A DNA stretch of 46,436 nucleotides from Actinomycetota bacterium (GCA_023379605.1 JAMCQF010000106.1:1-46436), one strand, 5' to 3'; shown: positions 33,800 through 42,182, counted from the first letter of the stretch. Translations and numbers: made by a program. Notes: generated by a model from the sequence alone, not told the origin.

Positions 33800-34882
33800 T
33801 CAGGACCCTTTGGGTGGGGCGCGCTCTGGAGATCTCGCACCTTTGGCGGTCGGGTAGGACCGGTAGTAATCGCGCCAGACAAGCCGGTGGAGCGGTATGA
33901 GCCGAGGGAGATCCCGTATGCCAGGGATGAATGGCGCGAAGAGCAGGGCCAAAGAGCACACTGTCATGATCGCCAAGACCTCTATGTCGCCGTTGTTGGA
34001 GGTAGACATGGGTGGGATCTGGTACCACATCGTGTACAGCCATAGCCACGGCTGCCCAGGCCAGGATCCGGTCTCGTTCATCACGCCCCACTGAGACCCA
34101 GCCATGTTCTGTGCTGTGACGATCTTTCCCCAGTAGCTCGCGCCGTGCTGGGCTTTCCAGGAGTCCCCAATGAACAGGATCGGGTTGGTGTAGTTGGTTA
34201 GATAGAAAGAGGAGTGCTCAACGAGGGCTGTGTCCAACCCACCCGATCGTGCCATCGCCAAGAGGGCGCTCATCATCTCTGCGACAGGTCCGTAGCGAGC
34301 CTTGGGTACCACGAGCCGGCCTGAGGATACCCGGGCCTTTCCGAGCGCTCTTCCGTAGGCGGCATCCCATGCCATCTGCCTGTTGTGGCTCGCAGCCTTG
34401 TAGCGGTCGAGGGCAGCGGTGAGGGCCGGCTGGCCTGATACGGTGCTCAGTGGGTCGAGTATGAAGTCAGTTGCGGGGTTGATCGGGTCTGTGACACCGA
34501 TGGCATTTTGGATCGAGAACCCCCAGAGATTTTGCACAAAGCCGGACTGGTGGTTGTAGGGGGGGCCGTAGGTGGCGGAGTTGCTGGTGCCGTTGAGCTC
34601 AGATAGGGCTATCTCGGTGAACCCCTTTGGTTGGGCAGATGCCCATGCCTGGAGCGTGACCGGAGGGACATCAGGTGAGGAGAACAGCACTGCCAGCAGG
34701 ACCACCAGCACGGTCACCACCAAAAGGGCTATGGTCGCCTCTTTTAGGATGTCATAGCGCCGCTGCGGACCACGCCATGGAGCTGCCTCAGCCGCTCGGC
34801 GCCTTCTTTTCAGCTCGCGTGGGGCAGCTGCGTACTCCTGGCGGCTTGCAGTGCCGGCGGATGGCCCCGTTGGCGTGCTCAC
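33800..34882 (-). CDS. Membrane-anchored partner of cytochrome b, unknown family
   Basis: This 360-aa protein has a basic N-terminus, one helix at about 50-70 (IALLVVTVLVVLLAVLFSS), a large extracytoplasmic part (about 75-300, with ENLWG-like aromatic-rich patches and the segment NYTNPILFIGDSWKAQHG) and a second helix near 300-322. The C-terminus is FIPGIRDLPRLIPLHRLVWRDYYR. That C-terminal element resembles the end of cytochrome b/subunit IV-like proteins in actinobacteria. No CxxCH haem motif or Rieske cluster motif is present. Its GTG overlaps the TGA of cytochrome b (GTGA), so the two are translationally coupled and likely one complex. Confidence 0.68.
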   Translation of the reverse strand: MSTPTGPSAGTASRQEYAAAPRELKRRRRAAEAAPWRGPQRRYDILKEATIALLVVTVLVVLLAVLFSSPDVPPVTLQAWASAQPKGFTEIALSELNGTSNSATYGPPYNHQSGFVQNLWGFSIQNAIGVTDPINPATDFILDPLSTVSGQPALTAALDRYKAASHNRQMAWDAAYGRALGKARVSSGRLVVPKARYGPVAEMMSALLAMARSGGLDTALVEHSSFYLTNYTNPILFIGDSWKAQHGASYWGKIVTAQNMAGSQWGVMNETGSWPGQPWLWLYTMWYQIPPMSTSNNGDIEVLAIMTVCSLALLFAPFIPGIRDLPRLIPLHRLVWRDYYRSYPTAKGARSPERAPPKGS

Positions 34883-35964
34883 AGCACCTCAGAGCTCGGG
34901 GGGGCATATGGGCTGGACATCTCGGTTGTACCGGAGCTTGCTGGCTCATGTCCGACAAGGGTACCGGCCAGTGACATATCGCCAGGGATTCCCGCCGTGC
35001 TGGCAGCTGCCGGCTCATGGAGGGCCTCACTGGCAGGAAGGGAGTGCTCCTCAAGAGCGTCTATGGGGTGCACCACGCCACGCACGCGCACCATGAGGAT
35101 GTGCATAGCCACGATTGCCACAAGCACCAGCGGGACAAAGACTATATGGAGCATGAGCGCCTGACCGAAGTTCATTGTATTGAAGAACGCACCTATGCCC
35201 CCTCCGTTCATGGCATCTTTTGCCTCGAATGCTACCCACTGCGAATCGAAGTTGGTCTGGGAGAGATAGCCGGTGAAGGCCTCGAAAACCGACACGAGAA
35301 AGGCCAGGGCGCCCGTCATCCACGTAAGGGCTCTCCTGCCCCTCCAGGCTGCCATCCAGAACTTGCCCCAGAGGTGGATAGCCATGAAGCCCATGAAGCA
35401 CTCCACGCTCCAGAGATGCAACGAGTTCACAAAGTGCCCCACGGTGCTGGTGTGCCACCATACCGGTCCTTCGAGGGCCAGCACAAGGCCTGAGAGTATG
35501 GCCAGTACCAGCCCCGCCAGGGTGAGGACGCCGAAGACGTAGATCCACGATGCCACATAGGCTGGCTGGCTGTCTGGGAGCAGCTTGGAAGGTGGCAGGG
35601 CTTTTAGCCACATGCGCCTTAGAGCTGCAGTCCACAGCCCGGCCTCGCCCGCGCTGTCCTCAGTGGCATCTGCGGTTTCGCCCTGACTGGGCTGTAGCGG
35701 AAGCGGAGCTTGAGCTTGAGTCTCGTGGGATTTGCGCCTGGTATGTATGAAAGGGACGGTGAGCGCCGCTACGAACAGCACGAGCATAGCCACGATCACA
35801 AGCAGGTTCGCAAGCGATATGAGGATGAAGCCCCAGTGTATGTAGTGGTCTCTCGAGTTCAGCTGGACTATCGCTCCGAGCACGGAGGCGATGCTATCAA
35901 GCCGTAAGTGCTTGAAAAAGGGGCTAAAGGCCCGAATCGGTCCGAAACAGGTACCGATGGCCAA
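34879..35964 (-). CDS. Cytochrome b (b6-type), N-terminal four-helix domain with extra helix
   Basis: This is a di-haem cytochrome b. His pairs are in NSLHLWSVECFMGFMAIHLW (13 residues between) and MLHIVFVPLVLVAIVAMHIL (14 between); 13/14 spacing is b6-like. A further conserved segment is FTGYLSQTNFDSQWVAFEAKDAM. An additional hydrophobic segment (about 45-70, WGFILISLANLLVIVAML) and a Gln/Pro-rich linker precede the core. The protein ends with about 50 hydrophilic residues and lacks the C-terminal helices of a full cytochrome b. The frame starts at a TTG; a GTG at 35883 is an alternative. Together with the downstream gene it should oxidise or reduce quinone, but no Rieske protein or cytochrome c is encoded nearby. 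Confidence 0.85.
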   Translation of the reverse strand: MAIGTCFGPIRAFSPFFKHLRLDSIASVLGAIVQLNSRDHYIHWGFILISLANLLVIVAMLVLFVAALTVPFIHTRRKSHETQAQAPLPLQPSQGETADATEDSAGEAGLWTAALRRMWLKALPPSKLLPDSQPAYVASWIYVFGVLTLAGLVLAILSGLVLALEGPVWWHTSTVGHFVNSLHLWSVECFMGFMAIHLWGKFWMAAWRGRRALTWMTGALAFLVSVFEAFTGYLSQTNFDSQWVAFEAKDAMNGGGIGAFFNTMNFGQALMLHIVFVPLVLVAIVAMHILMVRVRGVVHPIDALEEHSLPASEALHEPAAASTAGIPGDMSLAGTLVGHEPASSGTTEMSSPYAPPSSEVL

Positions 35965-36086
35965 AGAGCACCGATGGCAGGGTCAGACCCACATGGCCCC
36001 TGACAGGGGCCGCCACGGCGGATGATTTTCCCACCACAAAGCGCGAATCATCACCTCAGATCTTCGGGCCATAGGCGTTTTGTGTC

Positions 36087-36112
36087 GCTCAAGCCACTCT
36101 GGCGGCTTGAGC
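36087..36112 (-). terminator. Hairpin directly after the universal stress protein gene
   Basis: GCTCAAGCC and GGCTTGAGC are perfect 9-bp complements with an 8-nt loop, starting 4 nt after the stop of the stress protein gene on the minus strand. No T-run follows, so efficiency is uncertain. A second stem, GGCCCC-TGACA-GGGGCC, lies at 35995-36011 before the cytochrome b gene. Confidence 0.55.
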
Positions 36113-36116
36113 TGGC

Positions 36117-36542
36117 TTAGTGCACCACAACCACCGGGCAGGTGGCATGGGCAGCGCAGTGCTGGCTCACGGAGCCGAGCAGCATGCCCTTGAAGCCCCC
36201 ATGGCCCTGGCTTCCCACCACCAGCAGGTCTGCGCCCTGCGCTGCTCCGAGCAGCGCAGGGACCGGATGGGATTCGATCACCCTCAGGCTCACCTCCATC
36301 TCCGGGGAGGGCCCGAGGGCCTCGGTAACCGTCTCTTTCAATGACTTCTCCGCCTCGGCCTCTGGGTCGAAGTGCTCCGGGACCGGTGAAAAGCCCCATG
36401 ACGCCGGAAGCTCCCAGGCGGTTATCACCTCCAGCGCCGCGCCGGTCAAGCTGGCTTGGCGTGCTGCCCAGCGAAGGGCGGCCTTTGACTGCTCCGAGCC
36501 GTCTACGCCCACTACGATACGACTGGCTTGGGACTGTGGCAC
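36117..36542 (-). CDS. Universal stress protein (UspA family)
   Basis: This single Usp domain of about 141 aa begins at the GTG at 36542, which has AAAGGAG six nt upstream; the track start at 36653 adds 37 unrelated residues. RIVVGVDGSEQSKAALRWAA opens the fold and the ATP-binding pattern G-x2-G-x9-G-S is seen in GSQGHGGFKGMLLGSVS, ending PVVVVH. ATP-binding Usp proteins act in stress and energy-limited states. It is preceded by a hypothetical gene in the same direction and followed by a hairpin. Confidence 0.9.
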   Translation of the reverse strand: MPQSQASRIVVGVDGSEQSKAALRWAARQASLTGAALEVITAWELPASWGFSPVPEHFDPEAEAEKSLKETVTEALGPSPEMEVSLRVIESHPVPALLGAAQGADLLVVGSQGHGGFKGMLLGSVSQHCAAHATCPVVVVH

Positions 36543-36673
36543 TTCCTGCTCCTTTGGTAGTCGCTCCTGGTATTGACATCCTCCCCATGGCAGCGCGTTC
36601 GCGCCAACACACCATGGCTCAGCCTGGGGTGGCTTGACCACTTTCACGCTCAAGCCAAGCTACCAGGGCGAGC

Positions 36674-37243
36674 TCAAATGCGTGGGGTACCGCTCTTACG
36701 GCTTGGGGGATCTGTGTTGGGCTTTCCGCCAGGTCCGCCGCATAGATCTACAGCCACCGCGACCTGGTCTTTGACTACATCCAAGGCCTCCAAAACTAGG
36801 TCGTGAACCGTGCAAGGTCCCCCTGGAGAAGCACACTGTGCCAGCTCGCCCTCGCCCGTGAGGACCTCCGCCTCCCTGGCGAAGAGCTCTATGGCCTGAA
36901 CTGCGCGCACTACCAGGATATTGGTGGGCAGCTCCTCAGGGACCTGCCAGGGACCGGTATCACCTATGGGGGCCACAAATGCCGTCTCCAGCCCCGCGCT
37001 GTCTTCTACTCGCCTGATCCTGTGCCCGAGCGCAGTCAGGGTGTGGTCGAGAGTGGAGAGCGCATCGCGAAGGATCCACTCGCTTGGAGCAAAGCCAGCC
37101 GAGGTCCCACCTTCCTGGCTTGGCGAAGAGCCCCTTTCACCCGCTGTCGCCCACAGCTCTTCGGCTAACGCTCGCATCATCTGGGCCGCTTCTGCAGCAG
37201 AGATCCAGCTTGTGGGGGGAGGTACTGCCATCACCTGCATCAT
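36674..37243 (-). CDS. Hypothetical protein
   Basis: This 189-aa frame starts ATG-ATG (MMQVMAVPPP) with no recognisable ribosome binding site. It is predicted to be mostly helical: an amphipathic stretch AAEAAQMMRALAEELWATAG, a low-complexity Gly/Ser linker, then SEWILRDALSTLDHTLTALGHRIRRVEDSAG. No catalytic motif, signal peptide or transmembrane helix is seen, and I recognise no family. Composition is like its neighbours. It lies 131 bp upstream of the stress protein gene, in the same direction. Confidence 0.5.
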   Translation of the reverse strand: MMQVMAVPPPTSWISAAEAAQMMRALAEELWATAGERGSSPSQEGGTSAGFAPSEWILRDALSTLDHTLTALGHRIRRVEDSAGLETAFVAPIGDTGPWQVPEELPTNILVVRAVQAIELFAREAEVLTGEGELAQCASPGGPCTVHDLVLEALDVVKDQVAVAVDLCGGPGGKPNTDPPSRKSGTPRI

Positions 37244-37469
37244 TTTGGTGCATGTGGGCCTTGCAGTACAGGGTCCAATGGCCTGTTGCCATTGCGACCC
37301 AGCTCAGGCCATCCAAGTGCTCGCGCCGCTTGGTCTCTTACAGGGCACCAGATGCTAAAGAAAGAGATCTCCACTCAAGACACATGCTGGGAGCTGTTGT
37401 AGCAGTACTGTGACTTATTCGAGGTAGTGGGTCCGTGGGTGCTGCGACCTCGACTGCCAGAGAGGTCCG

Positions 37470-38781
37470 ATGGATACCAGCCAACCGAGCAAGCTGCACG
37501 CCATACTGCGCCCACCATGGGTCAACAGAACGCTCACGCTGGTGTGGTCTGCGCGGGTGTCTATGAGCGCAGGTCGGGCGCTGGCTGGGGTCATCGCTCC
37601 TTTGTACTTAGCTGAGCTTGGCTTCAGCGGGTTGCGGCTGGGGGAGATGTTCGTAGCGATAGCGCTCCTGTCGGCTTTGATGTCAGCGAGCGTGGGCATT
37701 CTCTCCGACCGGGTTGGACGAAAACCGTTCCTTATCATCTTCCCGATCCTTACCTCTGCTGCGGCAGTTGTCTTTGCCACCATGCACTCGATCCCGGTGC
37801 TCTTTGTGGCGGCGGCCGCGGGGAGCTTCGGGCGTGGCTCAGGAGCTGGAGCAGGCGCTGTAGGGCCTTACCAGCCTGCCGAATCGGCTCTGGTGACCGA
37901 GGTGACGCCGTCCTACTGGCGCAACGCGGCGTTCGGCCGACTCCAGTTCGGCTCCTCTCTTGGAGCCCTGGCTGGATCGCTGCTCGCCATCCTGGCTCAC
38001 AGCTCCCATGGAGCAAGCGCGCAGTCTGCGTTGGCTGCTTTCAGACTGGCCTTTCTAGCGACGGCCCTGGTGTCTTTGATCGCAGGGGTGCTTGCGGTGT
38101 GGATCTCTGAGCCGGTGCGCTCCTCTCGGCCATCACGGGCCAAGGGACGTCCCAGGTTGCCGGTCAAGTCACGCAGCCTGCTGCTTAGGCTGTGGGCTAC
38201 CAACTCTGTGAATGGCTTGGCGGTGGGGATGATCGGTCCGTTCCTCACGTACTGGTTCTACAGGCGCTTTGGGGCAGGTCCCGAGGAGATCGGCTTATTG
38301 TACGCTGCGGTCAATGCCGTAAGCATGAGCTCGACGCTCTCTGCTGCCGGGCTTGCCAGAAGGTGGGGACTGGTCAAAACCGTAGCCGTGGTAAGGGCGC
38401 TCACGGCCGGTTCTCATAGTTCCCATGGTGCTGGCTCCTACGTTCATCCTTGCCGGGGTCGCCTACATGCTTAGAATGGTGGTCCAGCGTGCGGGAATGC
38501 CGCTTAGGCAGTCCTATGTGGTGGCGATGGCAGATCCGCAGGAGAGGTCCTCGGTGGCAGCGCTTTCGAACGTGCCCAGCCAGGTCGCCATGGGGCTAAG
38601 CCCGCTTGCTGCCGGCTACTTGATAGACGAGGTCAGCTTGAGCCTGCCCTTCGAGATAGCTGGGGTCTTCCAGCTTCTAAACGGCGCCATGTACTGGTAT
38701 TTCTTCCGCAACATGCCCCCGGTGGAGGAGACTGAGGTAGTCGTAGCCCTCGGTGCTGACGAGCAGAGTGGCGCTGCCTGA
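37470..38781 (+). pseudogene. MFS transporter gene interrupted by a one-base frameshift
   Basis: The first frame (37470-38474) encodes the N-terminal nine or so helices of a major facilitator protein, with the loop motif GILSDRVGRKPF between helices 2 and 3. The second frame (38425-38781) supplies the remaining helices (from MVLAPTFILAGVAYMLRM to the C-terminus). Removing one G of the GG at 38409-38410 joins the two as ...VRALTAVLIVPMVLAP..., giving a continuous normal-length transporter of about 436 aa. The break is therefore a recent single-base insertion or a sequencing error. The substrate is unknown. GAGAGG precedes the ATG. Confidence 0.82.
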
Positions 38782-38861
38782 GCGCAACAGCCATGCCGGA
38801 TCGCAAGGCTGCAGTGATGCTGTCTGGGCCAGAGCAGATCGAGCCATGGCCGCCGAGTTGA

Positions 38862-38922
38862 GCAGCCGGGTCGGGTCTCCTTGATGAGCGGTCATGGCAG
38901 CCGGGTCGGGTCTCTTTGATGA
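38862..38922. repeat. 26-bp direct duplication upstream of the 2-oxoacid oxidoreductase locus
   Basis: A 26-bp unit beginning GCAGCCGGGTCGGGTCTC occurs at 38862-38887 and 38897-38922 with one C/T difference (period 35). The second copy is inside the start of the 42-aa ORF. Confidence 0.85.
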
Positions 38923-39022
38923 AAGGGACTTTCAGCCCTGGAAAATGCCCGCTTGGAGGCAGAAGATAACGCGTGGGCTCAAATCTGTCCTCGATGAGGT
39001 GAGCGAGCTCGAAGAGAGGTGA
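38894..39022 (+). CDS. 42-aa ORF abutting the gamma-subunit remnant
   Basis: ATG 38894 opens a frame of 42 codons ending at TGA 39020-39022; the GTG of the gamma-subunit remnant follows with no gap. The peptide is hydrophilic and ends GLKSVLDEVSELEER, predicted helical. It carries no Cys, so it is not a ferredoxin-type delta subunit. It may be a coupled small protein, or the end of an older gene whose 5' part was lost. Confidence 0.35.
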   Translation: MAAGSGLFDERDFQPWKMPAWRQKITRGLKSVLDEVSELEER

Positions 39023-39467
39023 GTGGTGTTCCAGGTGCGCATTCATGGTCGCGGTGGCCAGGGAGTGGTTACCGCGGCAGAGCTGCTCTCAGTCGCAGCT
39101 TTCGAGCAGGGGCTCTATGCCCAGGCTTTCCCTGCTTCGGCTCGGAGCGCATGGGCGCTCCGGTGGCGGCATTCTGCCTGCCAGCGAGATCGCGACAAGG
39201 CTCCTTGGGCGAGCTATGCCCAACTCCGCGTTGCTCGGGGCCCTGTCTGGGCTAACCGGCATTATCTCCATCGATGCGCTCGGTTAGGCGCTGCGCAAGC
39301 GCTTTACTCTTGAGGTCGCGCAGGCGAACCTGCATGCAGCCAGGGATGGGTATGCTCAGGCGGTCGCTCGCCGCACTGAGCGCTCGGCTATGCAACCGGT
39401 GGTCGCATCCCTGGCTGGCGCAGGACCGGAATCTTTAGGAGCTGATGGGGAGCATAGCCATGCTTGA
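39023..39467 (+). pseudogene. porG: 2-oxoacid:ferredoxin oxidoreductase gamma-subunit remnant
   Basis: Frame 2 begins [20 protein letters not shown] and runs to AQAFP, an unmistakable gamma-subunit N-terminus. The homology then continues in frame 1 ([14 protein letters not shown]) after a -1 shift near 39131-39136. It next jumps near 39177 to frame 3 ([20 protein letters not shown]...SIDALG), where some 75 family residues between the two blocks are missing. An in-frame TAG at 39285-39287 separates the last block from [18 protein letters not shown], which completes the family C-terminus. Three independent lesions make this a pseudogene. The intact alpha and beta genes follow directly. Confidence 0.85.
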
Positions 39468-40713
39468 TCAGATCGAAGGCTCGCGAGCCGTCGCGGGCGC
39501 GGTGGCAGCTTGCAGGCCGGAGGTGATTTGCGCCTACCCGATCTCACCTCAGACCCACATCGTGGAGGACCTAAGCGTAGCGGTGAAGACCGGTGCTCTC
39601 GCGCCTTGCGAGTTCATCAACGTAGAGTCGGAGTTTGCCGCTATGTCGGTATCAATTGGAGCATCGGCAGCTGGGGCCCGCGCGTACACAGCAACAGCCA
39701 GCCAGGGCCTTTTGTACATGATCGAGGCGGTGTACAATGCTGCTGGTCTCGGGCTTCCCATCGTTATGACCTTGGCAAATCGCGCGATAGGGGCACCGAT
39801 CAATATCTGGAACGATCATAGCGATGCCATGGCCGTTCGGGACTCGGGATGGATTCAGCTCCATGCTGCGACCAATCAGGACGCGGTCGACTTGCACATC
39901 CAGGCCTTTAGGTTGGCAGAGGAGGTGTCGCTCCCGGTCATGGTGTGCATGGACGGCTATATCCTGACCCATGCAGTCGAGCGCATAGATCTTCCTTCTC
40001 AAGGGGAGGTAGATGCGTTCTTGCCTCCGTTCGTACCCAGGCAGATCCTTGATCCGTCAGAACCGGTCTCCATAGGAGCGATGGTTGGCCCGGACGCCTT
40101 CGCGGAAGTTCGGTACCTCGCCCATGCCAAGCAGCTCTTGGCGCTGGAGCGTATCCCCATTGTCGCCTCGGAGTTCAAAGAAGCATTCGGTCGTGGGTCT
40201 GGGGGCTTGGTGGACCCATACAAGCTAGATGGTGCGGAAACCTGCGTGGTTGCCATGGGCTCTGTCATAGGCACCATCAAAGACGCCATAGATGAGCTCT
40301 CTGATCGAGGTATTCCAATCGGCCTGCTCGGCATCACGGCGTTCCGTCCTTTTTCGATAGAGGCTGTGTCTGCCGCTTTGGAGGGAGTTGAGCGTGTCGT
40401 GGTCGTGGAGAAGGCCTTTGCGGTGGGGATAGGAGGGATCCTCTCGGCTGACGTAGCCACGGCACTGGGCCACAGGCCCATTCGTCGCTATGGGGTTGTG
40501 GCAGGGCTCGGAGGCCGGCCGATACCGAAAGCATCGCTTATCGGCCTTTTCGAGCAGGCCGTAGCAGATGAGCTTGAACCGCTCAGCTTTCTCGATCTGG
40601 AGAGGTCGGTGGTGGAGAGAGAGCTGGAGAGGATGAGGCTCGATCCAAGATCAGGTCCTGCTGCCGAGAATATGCTTGCAGACATAGGCATTGTTAGAGC
40701 AGGGCCGTTTTGA
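39460..40713 (+). CDS. porA: 2-oxoacid (pyruvate/ketoisovalerate-type):ferredoxin oxidoreductase, alpha subunit
   Basis: The alpha subunit provides part of the active site for CoA-dependent oxidative decarboxylation of 2-oxoacids, or the reverse carboxylation. EVICAYPISPQTHIVEDL is the family's 'aYPITPqT' motif, followed by FINVESEFAAMSVSIGASAAGARAYTATASQGL and later FRPFSIEAVSAAL and VVVEKAFAVGIGG. The 417-aa length means the gamma domain is not fused to it. The ATG at 39460 (MLDQIEGS) has GGGGAG seven nt upstream and fits the family start; 39445 is the alternative. It overlaps the end of the porG remnant. Substrate assignment to pyruvate is by subfamily look and by the probable PEP synthase downstream. 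Confidence 0.9.
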   Translation: MLDQIEGSRAVAGAVAACRPEVICAYPISPQTHIVEDLSVAVKTGALAPCEFINVESEFAAMSVSIGASAAGARAYTATASQGLLYMIEAVYNAAGLGLPIVMTLANRAIGAPINIWNDHSDAMAVRDSGWIQLHAATNQDAVDLHIQAFRLAEEVSLPVMVCMDGYILTHAVERIDLPSQGEVDAFLPPFVPRQILDPSEPVSIGAMVGPDAFAEVRYLAHAKQLLALERIPIVASEFKEAFGRGSGGLVDPYKLDGAETCVVAMGSVIGTIKDAIDELSDRGIPIGLLGITAFRPFSIEAVSAALEGVERVVVVEKAFAVGIGGILSADVATALGHRPIRRYGVVAGLGGRPIPKASLIGLFEQAVADELEPLSFLDLERSVVERELERMRLDPRSGPAAENMLADIGIVRAGPF

Positions 40714-40855
40714 ACTTGGTGGTGCTTGCAGCGCTGACAGGGAAAGAACGCTTAAGTCGTTGTGGCTTGGAACCTTGCATTGGAGCTGGTGCTGCTTGCA
40801 GGGCTGGCGTTGCAGGAACCACTTGGAGGCAAAGATGGCCGGGAAGGAGAGATAG

Positions 40856-41869
40856 ATGACATATCGACCGGTCAAGTTCTACCAGACCGGGAGCTTCGCT
40901 GTAGGCAACCGGCTATTGGGCAGGGAGGGTGAGAAAGTTCAGGCAACCATAGAGCGGGCCAACTCTCTTACTCTCGGCCATAGAGCTTGCCAGGGCTGCG
41001 GTGAGGCGCTCGGTGCCCGCTACGTTCTCGATGCCGCCATGCGAGCAGCCCAAGGCAAGGTGATCGCCACCAACGCAACCGGGTGCCTGGAGGTATTCAC
41101 CACACCCTATCCTGAGACATCCTGGCAGATCCCGTGGCTCCATTCGGTCTTCGGTAACGCTGCTTCGGTTGCAACAGGTGTTGCGGCAGCGCTCAAGGCA
41201 AAAGGAAGAACCGACGTGCGTGTTGTCGCTCAGGCCGGTGACGGGGGTGCCGTCGACATCGGGCTTGCTTGCCTGTCGGGCATGTTGGAGCGCAACGACG
41301 ACGTGTTATTCGTCTGCTATGACAACGAGGCCTATATGAACACTGGCGTCCAGCGCTCCGCAGCAACCCCCCCCTGCGGCTCGCACGGCCACACCGAAGC
41401 GGTTGGAGCCGAGCCAGGCAACCCATTTGGCCAGGGCAAGAACCTCCCACTTATAGCTATGGCCCATGAGATTCCCTATGTGGCAACTGCTACGGTGGCC
41501 GACCTGGGTGATCTTGAGTACAAGGTCGAGCGGGCGATGTCGTTTCATGGGGCGCGCTACTTGCATGTCTTGGTGCCCTGCCCGCTCGGTTGGGGCTCCA
41601 AGCCGGGCGACACCATCGCTGTCGCTCGCCTGGCAAAGGAGTGCGGCCTGTTCCCAGTCATCGAGGCAACCCAAGGAGAGCTCACAGCAGTATCGCCAAT
41701 TCGTAAGCAGGTGCCGGTGCAGGAGTACCTAAGGCGGCAGAGCCGCTACGCACATATCTTCGAGCCCACTGTTCGCCGTGACATCATAGATCGCCTGCAG
41801 GCAATCGCGGATCGAAACATCCGTCGTTTCGGGCTGCTGGCCGACAATGAAGTGTCTACAGCGCTATAG
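40856..41869 (+). CDS. porB: 2-oxoacid:ferredoxin oxidoreductase, beta subunit (TPP-binding)
   Basis: The beta subunit binds thiamine pyrophosphate and one 4Fe-4S cluster. LGHRACQGCGEALGAR gives the Cys-x2-Cys; further Cys are in NATGCLEVF and downstream. The TPP motif is AQAGDGGAVDIG through CYDNEAYMNTGVQRS. The 337-aa length fits PorB. A 142-bp spacer separates it from porA; it holds a 47-codon frame from TTG 40716 whose TGA overlaps the porB ATG, with no recognisable motif. The 3' end overlaps the convergent ku remnant by 14 bp. Confidence 0.93.
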   Translation: MTYRPVKFYQTGSFAVGNRLLGREGEKVQATIERANSLTLGHRACQGCGEALGARYVLDAAMRAAQGKVIATNATGCLEVFTTPYPETSWQIPWLHSVFGNAASVATGVAAALKAKGRTDVRVVAQAGDGGAVDIGLACLSGMLERNDDVLFVCYDNEAYMNTGVQRSAATPPCGSHGHTEAVGAEPGNPFGQGKNLPLIAMAHEIPYVATATVADLGDLEYKVERAMSFHGARYLHVLVPCPLGWGSKPGDTIAVARLAKECGLFPVIEATQGELTAVSPIRKQVPVQEYLRRQSRYAHIFEPTVRRDIIDRLQAIADRNIRRFGLLADNEVSTAL

Positions 41870-42182
41870 CCCAAGCACGCTTAGTGGCTCTATGTCGGTA
41901 CGTGCTCAAGGGAGGCGGAAGCGTCTCGGATCGCGGAAAACGGCCAAGGTAGGGGTTACCCTCTCTGCCAGCTTCATGCATGGCTTGGCGCAGGAGCGAG
42001 TAAGCGCGATCCGATGCCCTCCCCCGGGGACCCAGGTAGAATGCCTGTTGGAAGTAGATCGGGTCTATCTCCTTGTGAAGCTGGGTGAAATGGATACAGC
42101 GGTCCCTTATCGCGCTATAGAGGCCAACAGCCACGTTCACGAGTCCGAAGCTCAGGTATCCTGTCCATATAGGGCGTGCCAT
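41856..42182 (-). pseudogene. ku: Truncated Ku (NHEJ) gene with internal deletion
   Basis: The first 38 residues, MARPIWTGYLSFGLVNVAVG and then IHFTQLHK, match the start of bacterial Ku. The next residues, EIDPIYFQQAFYLGP and RAYSLLRQAMHEAG, match Ku about 65 residues further on, so the middle of the N-terminal beta-barrel is missing while the frame is kept. After AGREG the similarity ends and the frame closes at about 108 aa, against 250-300 in intact Ku. No ligD is nearby. A functional end-binding ring is not expected. ATG 42182 is preferred over 42188. Confidence 0.82.

Noticed and set aside
39285-39287. In-frame TAG in porG as a recoding (pyrrolysine-type) codon
   Set aside because: The same gene also has a frameshift and a large internal deletion, so decay is the simpler explanation; no recoding element was seen.
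40716-40859. 47-codon ORF between porA and porB ending in an ATGA overlap with porB
   Set aside because: The overlap is suggestive, but it has a TTG start without ribosome binding site, no ferredoxin Cys spacing and biased composition; not called as a gene.
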